DNA of 64,000 bases from CBDEGK01 sp965237855. GTDB lineage: Bacteria; Pseudomonadota; Gammaproteobacteria; Pseudomonadales; Halieaceae. This document shows, in pieces, positions 34,315-42,978 of the stretch (within the stretch, counting starts at the first letter, position 1; each line of letters opens with the position of its first letter). Both the position numbers and the translations under genes were made by a program. The stretch spans positions 186,001 to 250,000 of the forward strand of contig CBDEGK010000008.1 in the NCBI GenBank assembly GCA_965237855.1, written 5' to 3'. The notes beneath the pieces are model-generated. The model did no database searches and was not told the DNA's origin. It was given only the letters and a program-made list of their open reading frames with translations.

Positions 34315-34973
34315 CACAACCACCGCAGACCAAAGTGGATGCCCGACCATATGTGAAGGAACAGGAGAAGACACATGCCAATGATTAAGGTGATATGGAC
34401 ACCGTGCCAGACAGTGAGCCATTGTTTCAGTGTTTCTCTTGCGGTAATGGCAAACTCTACATCGGCCATTGAACTCACCAGGTTGACCACCCCCGCGATT
34501 TTATAGGTACCTGTTGGGCGAGCCGATACTTGATCGTATTCCTCGTAAAGATTATTGAGAAGCCGACGCTTATCGCGAACGTCGTCACCAATTTGACGTT
34601 GAAGGTAGCGTCCAATGACACCGCTAAACACGACGATCAGCGTAAATGCCATCAATGATGAAGCCAGCACACTGTCAAATTTGTGACCGGTATGCAGCAC
34701 AATCAAGAGGGTGCCGAGAAAGCCTGAGTAGATATGCCATATCACGATGGTCCGCACAGGTATGTGGCGCGTGACAAAAACCTTTAGCCGCTCGTTGCGC
34801 TTAATTACTGAAAACAAAAGCGGTAGTAGTAACAGCAACGTTCCACTAAGTGCTAGCGCTCCACCTAACGCACTGCCGGCAAAATACGGCGAGGGTTCGA
34901 TGAAACCCCCGGTCCAAATCAGGAGGAGTAGGGCAATGGTCGCTGCTGCAATTGCCGGCTCACGTTCTCTCAT
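34314..34973 (-). CDS. Cytochrome b-like / ferric-reductase-like membrane protein
   Basis: A 219-residue integral membrane protein with five or six helices. His residues sit at helix positions suited to haem b ligation (WHIYSGFLGTLLIVLHTGH in one helix; WHGVHITLIIGMCLLLFLH in the last). A cytoplasmic loop of about 55 residues joins them. It lies between a flavin/2Fe-2S reductase (6-bp gap) and a multihaem cytochrome c (overlap), which supports a transmembrane electron-transfer role. Confidence 0.78.
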   Translation of the reverse strand: MREREPAIAAATIALLLLIWTGGFIEPSPYFAGSALGGALALSGTLLLLLPLLFSVIKRNERLKVFVTRHIPVRTIVIWHIYSGFLGTLLIVLHTGHKFDSVLASSLMAFTLIVVFSGVIGRYLQRQIGDDVRDKRRLLNNLYEEYDQVSARPTGTYKIAGVVNLVSSMADVEFAITARETLKQWLTVWHGVHITLIIGMCLLLFLHIWSGIHFGLRWL

Positions 34974-34979
34974 GCGGCA

Positions 34980-36722
34980 TCAGGCCTTAATGACCACGTT
35001 GGATGTAGGTCGTGCCTGGCACGCCAGAATGATATTGGCAGCTTTATCGGCAGGCTCCAGGGCGTCCTCGACTTCCATCTCTACATCACCCGAAACAATT
35101 TTCACAGAACACTCACCGCAACTACCCACGCGGCAGGAATAGTTCATGTCAATACCGATACGTTCAGCGGCCTCAAGTATGGTTTCGTCACCGTCAATGT
35201 TGGTCGACATTTCTGAGAGCTGGAACTCGATGGAGGTGACTGGTTGATCAGATGCCTGCACCGTGTGTGTTTCTTCTCTTGCGTGCGGCTTTTGCAGGGA
35301 ACCAAACGACTCTGTCTTGATGCAGTCTGAAGTCACCCCAAGGTCCGCCAGCATCTGCTGAAGTGCATCCATAAAATTGGGCGACGCGCACATATGAAAT
35401 CTGGGCCTGGACGCAATGTCGGGTATCCATTCCAATAAAGCTTCTTTCGAAAGTCGGCCACGATAATAGTCAGGGTGGTCCTCCTGTAGAGAGCTCATGG
35501 CGACATGAACACACAGGTTTGAGTTTCGTTCTTGGAGGCGTACGAGTTCGGCGCCAAATATATGATGATCAGGGTCCGTGCAACCGATGATCAGAATAAT
35601 CTCTCCCTTCCAGCCCATATCGGACAGCGCCCTGGTGACACTCATCACGGGGGTAATACCGACCCCACCGCCGATGAGAATAATACTGTCAGCTTCATTG
35701 CCCGTGAAAGTGAGCTTGCCACTGGGGCCGCGCACATCAAGCGTATTCCCTTCCTCCAGCACATCGTGGAGGTAGCGCGAGCCGACGCCATGTTGCTCTC
35801 GTTTGACGGTGATTTCACAGTAGTAACCCTGGGTCGGTGACGATGAAATCGTATAGCTACGCTTGATCGGATGCTCCTCAATGGGCAGGGTGAGCGTCAA
35901 GAATTGACCGGGTAGGTAGCTAAAGGGAATGGGGCCATTGTCACAGGACACGAAACGGAAGGTTTTGACGTCCGGGGTTTCAGGAAATATGCGAGCTAAA
36001 CGTAGTCGACACAGCTTCTTCCGCTGTATCGGCAGTAAACCCTCTTGAGCACTGACAGTTTCTGCTGACTCCAGGTTCAAAGCTTGCGCTGCAGAACTTG
36101 TCTCTGTGGTTTTACCCGCCTTAATACGTTCCAACAGGTGATAGGCCCGGCGCATCCGTAGCAGATAGATCACGAGGCTTATGCCAATAGCGGCAATCAT
36201 CAAGAGACAAATAAAGAGCTGGAACGGGGCCATGCCTAAAAATCGAAGTTGCCGAGGTTCTGCCTGATTTTCCTGTAGCTTGAGCTGTAACTTGAACCAG
36301 CCCAGTGCAACTTCCGCCGGCGGTTTTTCCTGCGCCAGCGCCTGACTGGTAGACAGGCCACTCTCAAGCCTGGACAGCCCCTCGCCAATGTGACCCCCAG
36401 CCAGTCTCATGGCGGCCAGATCCTCCTTCCGCGTGGCTTCGGTCAGTGCCGCAGCCCCCTGTGTCAGTATCTCAACGCCCTCTGACACCCACAGCTGTGC
36501 TTGGCTCTCCATCAGCTCCCGCTCTTCTGGTGTTGGCTCGCTACGACTGATCATGGTCGGGTAAAGCGCTGTCGTATTCGGCCCTCTCATCATTTCGCTC
36601 ATGCCGATGTCAGAGGAGTTGGAATTTTTCTGTTGAGCAGAGAGTGGCGATATCAGCGCGAAAAGTAGAAAAATGGCCACCGCCATAGTTTTACGCCCGA
36701 TCCCCTTCACTGACTTGGCCAT
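34980..36722 (-). CDS. Membrane-anchored flavin/2Fe-2S NAD(P)H oxidoreductase
   Basis: A 580-residue protein. A signal-like helix (TMAVAIFLLFALISPLSA) precedes about 120 helical residues and a second helix (FQLFICLLMIAAIGISLVIY). Then come an FNR-type FAD domain (RSYTISSSP), an NAD(P)-binding domain (ILIGGGVGITPVMSV; HMCASPNFMDAL), and a C-terminal plant-type ferredoxin domain with CRVGSCGECSVK and a fourth Cys in ILACQARP. If the first helix is a signal, the helical segment is periplasmic and the redox domains cytoplasmic. It is the first gene of the three-gene redox operon. Confidence 0.88.
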   Translation of the reverse strand: MAKSVKGIGRKTMAVAIFLLFALISPLSAQQKNSNSSDIGMSEMMRGPNTTALYPTMISRSEPTPEERELMESQAQLWVSEGVEILTQGAAALTEATRKEDLAAMRLAGGHIGEGLSRLESGLSTSQALAQEKPPAEVALGWFKLQLKLQENQAEPRQLRFLGMAPFQLFICLLMIAAIGISLVIYLLRMRRAYHLLERIKAGKTTETSSAAQALNLESAETVSAQEGLLPIQRKKLCRLRLARIFPETPDVKTFRFVSCDNGPIPFSYLPGQFLTLTLPIEEHPIKRSYTISSSPTQGYYCEITVKREQHGVGSRYLHDVLEEGNTLDVRGPSGKLTFTGNEADSIILIGGGVGITPVMSVTRALSDMGWKGEIILIIGCTDPDHHIFGAELVRLQERNSNLCVHVAMSSLQEDHPDYYRGRLSKEALLEWIPDIASRPRFHMCASPNFMDALQQMLADLGVTSDCIKTESFGSLQKPHAREETHTVQASDQPVTSIEFQLSEMSTNIDGDETILEAAERIGIDMNYSCRVGSCGECSVKIVSGDVEMEVEDALEPADKAANIILACQARPTSNVVIKA

Positions 36723-36853
36723 ATTATTTTGCCCTCGATAGGACTTAGTCTAGCTGAAGAACGGCCACTGGCGGATGTAGCTGTTGTGACCTAATCTTAG
36801 AGAGCATGTTGTTGTACCTACCCGCCCCCCATGGGAATCCCAGGAGCACAATC

Positions 36854-37420
36854 ATGGCTATGCCCTCGCTTCACCCCGCTATCGACAACGGCCTGACATC
36901 CACGCAAGACGACTTCACCGGCGGTACGCTGTCCTGCCGCTGCCAGACGGATCCTGTGCAAGTTACCTTAAGCGGCCAGACCGCACACAATCACGCCTGT
37001 GGCTGCAGCAAGTGCTGGAAACCAGCAGGTTCCTTGTTTTCTGTGGTCGCTGTGATATCCAGGGACAATCTCAGCGTCACCGCCAACGAGAACAAACTGG
37101 CTATCGTTGATGAAGCAGCCGCTATCCAGCGTCACGCTTGCCAGGAGTGCGGTGTGCACATGTACGGTCGCATCGAAAATACCGGCCACCCATTTTTCGG
37201 TCTTGATTTTGTGCACACAGAATTGTCTGACCAGGCCGGCTGGTCAGCACCGGAGTTTGCCGCTTTCGTATCGTCTATTATTGAAGGCGGTTACCCGGCG
37301 GATGGTATGAACGAGATTCGCTCAACACTCACGGATCTGGGTCTCCCGACCTATGACTGCCTGTCACCGGCGTTGATGGACTTGATCGCAGCCCATACCG
37401 CCAAGGCTGCCGCTGGCTAG
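36854..37420 (+). CDS. gfa: S-(hydroxymethyl)glutathione synthase (GFA enzyme)
   Basis: A 188-residue zinc protein of the glutathione-dependent formaldehyde-activating family, close to the usual 190-residue length of Gfa. LSCRCQTDPVQV, HACGCSKCWKPAG and HACQECGVHMYGR supply the paired cysteines for the structural and catalytic zinc sites. It condenses formaldehyde with glutathione for the next dehydrogenase step, though a catalytic rather than carrier role is debated. ATG 36854 is chosen because AGGAG lies 7 bp before it; the frame is open to 36806. No FrmA-type dehydrogenase is adjacent. Confidence 0.9.
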   Translation: MAMPSLHPAIDNGLTSTQDDFTGGTLSCRCQTDPVQVTLSGQTAHNHACGCSKCWKPAGSLFSVVAVISRDNLSVTANENKLAIVDEAAAIQRHACQECGVHMYGRIENTGHPFFGLDFVHTELSDQAGWSAPEFAAFVSSIIEGGYPADGMNEIRSTLTDLGLPTYDCLSPALMDLIAAHTAKAAAG

Positions 37421-38457
37421 AGGCTAAGACTTCTCTCCAGCAAACGTTCCACCACCGCGCCGCCCAGCCATGAGCCGAGTCCGATAAACAGATACAGCAA
37501 GAATTTCAGCAGGCTGGCCGCGTCTATGGGCCATTCTCGCGCCCGCTCGATAAGCTGGTAATACGCGATGTGATTGGCCAGCCGCGGGCTGTCGAGCTGT
37601 TGCCCTGGTGGCTGGTTTGTGAGGGCGACATGTTCGACACGGATCTGGTCACGCAAACGATCCAGTTCCGCCTGTTTCACCGCCAGGATGTTGTTGTGCA
37701 CACCAATTAGCGGCACGATAAAAGTGGCCGTTGCCATCGTCAGCACGATGGCCAATAGTGGCATATTCTGCTCTGAAGCGGTGTCCTCTCCCAGCCAGAA
37801 CAGTGAAAAGATGATGGAGAAAACCACCCAGGTGAGTGCGCTGCGCAATCCTCTACGCGCAATCGGCGATAAGGATGGTATGTCCAGCAGGTCGACCTTG
37901 ATCAGGTGTCGCCCCATGTGTAAGTACGTGCGCGCAGCGTTGAAGTCAAAAACGATGAGGGTGGCAATCATCCAGGAGAATACCGGTATTCGAAATAAGT
38001 GCCAGAGGAAGGCCGGGTTGGTCAGCGACGGTTCAGCCTGGCGTGTGAGCGATGGATCTGCGAAGACCAGAGCAGCGCCGCCAATCACCCAGCTGAGCGT
38101 GAAGGCTCGTCCGACATAACCGACAGAGCTGACGGCGCTGCGGATGTCGACGACTTCGGCGTCACTGCATGGCAGTCGGGGTCGTAGCTGCTGTAAATCA
38201 TGGTCTACACCCCGCCCGGCGATCACCAGTGCAGCAGGAATGAACCCGATGAGTACCGCGTTGACGATTTCAGGCCACCACAGGCTACTTTGCCACAGCG
38301 GTTCATAGCCGGGTGGGATTCCCCAGGTGAGCAGGAAGAATCCATCGAGCGCAAAGCGCGCCAGCAGAACCGCGATGGTGATGAAAAGGCCGAGGGTAAA
38401 CGGCGCCCACGCACTTGCGCCCATGAACCGAGTGAAAGGGCTACTTGGGGTTTTCAT
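37417..38457 (-). CDS. Hypothetical multi-spanning membrane protein
   Basis: A 346-residue protein with about six membrane helices (FTLGLFITIAVLLARFALDG, VNAVLIGFIPAALVIAG, WLGGAVVERLL at the end). A soluble stretch around 265-310 (NNILAVKQAELDRLRDQIR) looks like a short coiled coil. I recognise no family or catalytic motif. It ends within the last codon of gfa (4-bp convergent overlap) and starts 23 bp after the stop of the APC permease gene, so it probably belongs to the deacetylase-permease operon. Confidence 0.75.
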   Translation of the reverse strand: MKTPSSPFTRFMGASAWAPFTLGLFITIAVLLARFALDGFFLLTWGIPPGYEPLWQSSLWWPEIVNAVLIGFIPAALVIAGRGVDHDLQQLRPRLPCSDAEVVDIRSAVSSVGYVGRAFTLSWVIGGAALVFADPSLTRQAEPSLTNPAFLWHLFRIPVFSWMIATLIVFDFNAARTYLHMGRHLIKVDLLDIPSLSPIARRGLRSALTWVVFSIIFSLFWLGEDTASEQNMPLLAIVLTMATATFIVPLIGVHNNILAVKQAELDRLRDQIRVEHVALTNQPPGQQLDSPRLANHIAYYQLIERAREWPIDAASLLKFLLYLFIGLGSWLGGAVVERLLERSLSL

Positions 38458-38480
38458 AACAGGCTCATTTCATCAGCTTC

Positions 38481-39773
38481 TCATTTGCGCGTTAGATACC
38501 GGTACACGGGCCAGGACACGGCCACCATGCCCAGCGCATACAGGGCAGTCTCCCGCTCGGCGTAGGCCTGGAACAGTGTAATAATAGTCCAGCCGACCAG
38601 GCACACGACGGTGCTGTAAGGATGGCCCCAGGCCCGGTAGGGGCGCTCGTAGTCAGGGTCGTTCTTGCGCAGGATCATGACGCCAACAATGAGTGCCAGG
38701 TAAATCGGGACGAAGAAAAACACGCAGAGGAGTAAGAGGAATTCAAAGCCACCGACTATAATCAGGCCCACCGTGAGCAGCCAGGTGAGCAACACGGCGA
38801 AGATCGGATTGCCACCCTTGCTGACCTTTTGCGCACGTTGAGACGCTAAACCATCCTCCGCCAGCGCGTGGAGAATGCGCGGGGCGCCCATGTAACCCAG
38901 GTTTTGATGGCTCAACAGAATCACGATGGCGGCAATGACAACAGCGCTACCCGCGGCGGGGGAGAGCGCCAGTTCCAGTGCGGTGGACAGCGCTAGTTCG
39001 CTGCCGGCCAATGCGGCCAGGCCGACGCTTTTCACCAGCGCGACATTCAAAAACATATACATGGCGATCACGATCGTGACGCCCTTGATACAGGAGCGGG
39101 CCACCGCGCCGGCGCCGCCTTTAATTTCGCCGCTGAAGTACGAGGCATACAGCCAGCCGTCGTAGGTGAAGATGATGGTCGCGATCACCAAACTCCAGCT
39201 GTTGAGTCCAGCACGCGCGGGTGTCTCTGCTGTGGTACTGAGCGCAGGCGATTCTACAAAAAATAGCAGCAGTGCCAGGCCAATGATGATGAGTCCTATG
39301 GTCGCTGTGGCCAACTCCTGAACAAAGGCACTCAAGGCGATGCCGCGCAGTTGAAAAACAGCAAATAACGTTGTCACCAGGATAGCCAGGGGCGTGCGCC
39401 AGGCCGCCGCCTCCGGCACGACGATCACCAGGAACTCCAGTATGACAACGGCTTTGAGTGCGATGTCGCCGACAAAGCTGAGCCAGTCTACCCAGCCCAG
39501 TACGAAGCCGGGGTAGGGCCCATAGGCTCGGCGAACCAGCGCGTAGGTGCCACCGGAACGCGGCGTCATGCCCACTAGTTCGGCGGTGACCGCCGTGCTT
39601 AACAAAACGAACAAACCGCCGAACAGCCACAGCGACAGGTACAGATAAGGATCGGGAATGACCTCCGCGATTTCACCGGGGCCGCGTAAGATGCCAAGGC
39701 CAACAACACCGCCAACAACAACAGCGAGGACAAATTTACTGGGCAGTGACCGCGTTAGGCTTTGTTCTGTCAT
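38481..39773 (-). CDS. APC-family amino acid/polyamine permease
   Basis: A 430-residue, 12-helix APC transporter: LAVVVGGVVGLGILRGPGEI near the start (the unwound helix-1 substrate site), MTPRSGGTYALVRRAYGP, and WLYASYFSGEIK in helix 6. ATG 39773 overlaps the stop of the upstream deacetylase gene (ATGA) with AAGGA before it, so the two are coupled. A deacetylase of acetylpolyamine type beside an APC permease suggests uptake and use of an acetylated amine; this is inference. Confidence 0.87.
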   Translation of the reverse strand: MTEQSLTRSLPSKFVLAVVVGGVVGLGILRGPGEIAEVIPDPYLYLSLWLFGGLFVLLSTAVTAELVGMTPRSGGTYALVRRAYGPYPGFVLGWVDWLSFVGDIALKAVVILEFLVIVVPEAAAWRTPLAILVTTLFAVFQLRGIALSAFVQELATATIGLIIIGLALLLFFVESPALSTTAETPARAGLNSWSLVIATIIFTYDGWLYASYFSGEIKGGAGAVARSCIKGVTIVIAMYMFLNVALVKSVGLAALAGSELALSTALELALSPAAGSAVVIAAIVILLSHQNLGYMGAPRILHALAEDGLASQRAQKVSKGGNPIFAVLLTWLLTVGLIIVGGFEFLLLLCVFFFVPIYLALIVGVMILRKNDPDYERPYRAWGHPYSTVVCLVGWTIITLFQAYAERETALYALGMVAVSWPVYRYLTRK

Positions 39774-40894
39774 AGTAGTTCCTTGATGGCCCGCGCCCAC
39801 TCAGCGCGAATGTCTGGCAGTACTGCCAGCCCCTGTTCCGAACGGTCCGGATAATAGCTGATGGGATCATCCACTAATCCCTCCGTCAGGCCCAACACAC
39901 CTTCCAACATACCCTGGGCGCAATAGGCGGAGTAGGTCGGTGAGTAGCCACCTTCCTGCACCAGCAGTAGCCGGCCCTTGCAGTGGCGCGCCGCCAGCTG
40001 GCGGGCGATCAGGCCCAGGCGTCGAAACCCCGCCATGTCGACCAGCATGCGGCCATTGGGGTCGAAGGCGTTGGCATCAACACCGGCGGCGACAATAATG
40101 AGGTTGGGGGCAAAGTCATCGATCAGCGGGGTGACCAGTTCGTTTATTATCGCTTCGTACCCCTCGTTCCCGACCCCGTAGGGCAGGGGTCTATTGCGAT
40201 TGAAGCCCACGCCCTCGCCGCGGCCGACTTCATCCGCCAGGCCACTTTCCGGGTGGTTTTCTCCCCAGGAACCATGGTTCATGTGCAGGGAAATGGTGAG
40301 TACATCAGCGCGCTCATAAAAGCCCGCCTGGGTGCCATTGCCGTGGTGTACATCCCAGTCGATCACCGCCACTTTTTCTGCGCCCTGGGCACGGGCTGCC
40401 TCGACCGCAAGCGCCACATTGTTGAAGATGCAATTCCCGTCTCCCATGGTGGGTTGGGCGTGGTGACCGGGTGGTCGGACCAGGGCATACACCGGCCCAC
40501 CGGGCTCAGTCATCACCGCCTGCAGTGCATCCAGTGTGGTGCCCGCGGCGGCCTTCGCCGCGGCAAAACTGCCATCGGCGACCACGGTGCCACCGCCATC
40601 AATACGCACCGGCTCGGGATTGGCATCCGCCGCTTTGATGGAATCGAGATAGGCGGGTGTGTGAAAGCTGAGGATGTCGGCGTCCGTCGCCGCTCGCCCA
40701 TTGCGCAGGTCGAGGCGATCTTGCAGCGGGCCTTTTTGCAAGATGCCCCTGATATTGAGAACCCGCTGGGCGGTTTCCACATGGGGTTCCGGCAGCACGA
40801 TATAGTCCGGCGGCTCACTCTCGAGCACACTGTCGCCACCGTTATGCAGCAGGCAATCGTCGTGCCAGTAAACTCGCAGTGTTTCCTCGCTCAT
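39770..40894 (-). CDS. Histone-deacetylase-superfamily amidohydrolase (class II-like)
   Basis: A 374-residue zinc deacetylase of the HDAC/AcuC/AphA superfamily. RPPGHHAQP carries the catalytic His pair; DWDVHHGNGTQ and DANAFDPNGRM region give the Asp-His-Asp zinc site; LLVQEGGYSP is the C-terminal GGY motif. Class II bacterial homologues remove acetyl groups from small amines such as acetylpolyamines, or from protein lysines. First gene of an operon with the APC permease. Confidence 0.92.
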   Translation of the reverse strand: MSEETLRVYWHDDCLLHNGGDSVLESEPPDYIVLPEPHVETAQRVLNIRGILQKGPLQDRLDLRNGRAATDADILSFHTPAYLDSIKAADANPEPVRIDGGGTVVADGSFAAAKAAAGTTLDALQAVMTEPGGPVYALVRPPGHHAQPTMGDGNCIFNNVALAVEAARAQGAEKVAVIDWDVHHGNGTQAGFYERADVLTISLHMNHGSWGENHPESGLADEVGRGEGVGFNRNRPLPYGVGNEGYEAIINELVTPLIDDFAPNLIIVAAGVDANAFDPNGRMLVDMAGFRRLGLIARQLAARHCKGRLLLVQEGGYSPTYSAYCAQGMLEGVLGLTEGLVDDPISYYPDRSEQGLAVLPDIRAEWARAIKELL

Positions 40895-41004
40895 GGTGCG
40901 CCCCGCTATTATTATTGGTAGGCCATAACCAGAGTGTGCGGCAGTTGCCAGTGCAGCTCAAGGCCTATACTTACCGTGGCGATGTTGCAGGAAGGGCAGA
41001 CTGA

Positions 41005-41802
41005 ATGAATTCCAACGATTATCCAAGGGCGTCAAAGTATCCGGACCTGGATGCCGTGTACGCGCAGTGCAGCGGCCCCGGTGCGCTGAAGCTCGCCGAG
41101 TTTCTGGCGCAGCGACTCGATCTTTCACCGGGCCAACGACTGCTGGATGTGGGTTGCAATCGTGGCTATCAGAGTTGTTTCCTGGCCAAAGAATATGACG
41201 TGCAGGTGGTGGCCATCGACCCCTGGCCAGACCGGGACAGTGGCCGACCGATGTCAGAGCATGTGCGCGACAATGCCATTGAATGGGGGGTAGAGGGCCA
41301 GGTGTTGCCGCTGGACCTGGGTGTACCCACCACCACTCTTGTAGAACAGACTTTTGATGCGGCCTATAGCACCACGGCGCTGGAGATGGTTCGTGCTTTC
41401 CAGGGAGAGGAGGGCTATCGCGAATGCCTGGCCAGTATTCAGCGTGCGCTGCGTCCCGGCGCGCTGTTTGCGTTAGCCGAGCCCATGCATCGGGATTGTG
41501 ACATTCCTCCTGAACTTGAACCCCTGATCTCACAGGCGTTCGGCTGGAAAGCCTGCTTCCGCAGCCTGGCGCAAACCAGTGAGTCGGTTATCGCTAGCGG
41601 ATTCGAAATAATAGAGTCCGGGCATGCAGCCGATGCGCGGGAGTGGTGGAGCGAGTACGCATTGCATGATCCCTTCTGTCAACAAACGCCGGAGGAGGAC
41701 CCGCACACCCTGGCGGTGGACGCTGGCCGCTGGGTAAGCTTTGGCTATGTCATCGCGAAGAAAGCCAGGGTTTCGCACCTATTGGGCGAAAGTCAGGGAT
41801 GA
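41005..41802 (+). CDS. Class I SAM-dependent methyltransferase
   Basis: A 265-residue methyltransferase with motif I RLLDVGCNRGYQSCFLAKEY, acidic motif II VVAIDPWPD and FDAAYSTTALEMVRAFQ. The substrate is unknown; the general layout is that of small-molecule methyltransferases of the UbiE/SmtA type. It stands alone between the divergent deacetylase operon and a convergent membrane-protein gene. Confidence 0.87.
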   Translation: MNSNDYPRASKYPDLDAVYAQCSGPGALKLAEFLAQRLDLSPGQRLLDVGCNRGYQSCFLAKEYDVQVVAIDPWPDRDSGRPMSEHVRDNAIEWGVEGQVLPLDLGVPTTTLVEQTFDAAYSTTALEMVRAFQGEEGYRECLASIQRALRPGALFALAEPMHRDCDIPPELEPLISQAFGWKACFRSLAQTSESVIASGFEIIESGHAADAREWWSEYALHDPFCQQTPEEDPHTLAVDAGRWVSFGYVIAKKARVSHLLGESQG

Positions 41803-41821
41803 ATTCCCTGAGAATTTCTGC

Positions 41822-42712
41822 CTATACGTTGACGGCATTCCGCGCTTGGGCACGGCCGCTGGTGAGCAGCAGGGTGCCCAGCCCAATGCAGAAGAGTGCT
41901 AAAAAGGGTTCGTACGGCCAAAAAGGGAACCACAGCATCAGTTCCGCAGACCACTGAGGTGTGGTTAAAAATGCCGTCACAGGCTGTTGCCACTGCAGCG
42001 CGGGAAGGGCTGCAATAAGACCGAAGGTGATCATGGCACCACCTAAGGCCTTGATTGCGGGCGTTGTGTTGCTCTGCGGTCTACGTTTTATACCCCACGC
42101 CGCAATCCGCAGCGCGAAGGCGAGAAAACCGCCCCAGTAGTAGACATAGTCAATCAGGTCCGGATTTTTGTAGTAGAACAGGCTCCACCAGTAGGTGCTC
42201 ATGGGATAGGCCCACAGGAAATAGAGAGCACTGGTGTGCAGCAACTTCCACTGCGTCGGGCTCAATAGTTTGCGGCCAAACTGCGTGGTTGTCGCCACCA
42301 TGGCAGCGAGGAAGATAAAGCCGATGCTGCCTTCAAGCTCGTCGCGAAACAAATAGACCTCTTCGAAATAGTACTCGCGATGGGTGGTCGACAAGATATA
42401 AATGAACAGGGCTTGCCAGGCCATAGCCACAGCGAAACACAGCCCGAAAAACTCCCGGTTGCGCAGCCACCACGCCGTGAACGGCCCGGGAAACAGCATC
42501 TGAACTGCAGAGGCGGCGACCACCAGGTAGATGAAGGGCACCGCCCAGCGTACGGAAAGCTGGATCATCGTCCGTACACCGGCGCTGGTGGACAGGTCGG
42601 CGCCCAGCATGGCGATGACCATGATGATGGACATCGGTATACAGACAAGCCAGAACAATCTCGACCCGTTGATGGCTTGGTTACTCAGTACTGCTTTGAG
42701 GTCAATGTTCAT
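41822..42712 (-). CDS. Ferric-reductase-like membrane protein
   Basis: A 296-residue protein with seven or eight membrane helices. LLHTSALYFLWAYPM and the preceding FGRKLLSPTQWKLL resemble the second haem-binding helix of ferric-reductase-like/MsrQ-like membrane proteins, but the full two-His pair set is not obvious. Function unassigned. Its start diverges from the small membrane gene at 42757 by 44 bp. Confidence 0.6.
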   Translation of the reverse strand: MNIDLKAVLSNQAINGSRLFWLVCIPMSIIMVIAMLGADLSTSAGVRTMIQLSVRWAVPFIYLVVAASAVQMLFPGPFTAWWLRNREFFGLCFAVAMAWQALFIYILSTTHREYYFEEVYLFRDELEGSIGFIFLAAMVATTTQFGRKLLSPTQWKLLHTSALYFLWAYPMSTYWWSLFYYKNPDLIDYVYYWGGFLAFALRIAAWGIKRRPQSNTTPAIKALGGAMITFGLIAALPALQWQQPVTAFLTTPQWSAELMLWFPFWPYEPFLALFCIGLGTLLLTSGRAQARNAVNV

Positions 42713-42756
42713 GGGTACTACGCGCTGATTGCGGGGTTTTATGGTACTATTTTTCG

Positions 42757-42978
42757 GTGCCGAATTCCCTGAAAATACAGATTCTTGATGTGCTGGAAGT
42801 CGCTAGTGCCTTTGCACCCTGGCTGATTTCCTTGTACTTACTGTACTGGCTCGACTCTGGCGAAATCTGGACGAGTGAGACCGCGCATCGTGGCAAGTTA
42901 TCCGTCATTATCCTGGTGAGTGGCATGGGCTTGTCCTTTCTCATCCAGTCGTATTTTTTCAAGCGTCGCCAGAAATAG
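42757..42978 (+). CDS. Small two-helix membrane protein
   Basis: A 73-residue frame from GTG 42757: an N-terminal segment, helix 1 (VASAFAPWLISLYLLYWL), a charged loop and helix 2 (LSVIILVSGMGLSFLIQSYF), then a basic end (KRRQK). The layout is believable for a small membrane protein. The 3' end overlaps the convergent MFS gene by 20 bp. Unrecognised. Confidence 0.5.
   Translation: MPNSLKIQILDVLEVASAFAPWLISLYLLYWLDSGEIWTSETAHRGKLSVIILVSGMGLSFLIQSYFFKRRQK

Noticed and set aside
39983..40921. 312-residue plus-strand frame
   Set aside because: Antisense of the deacetylase gene, which has all HDAC motifs; the plus frame has none.
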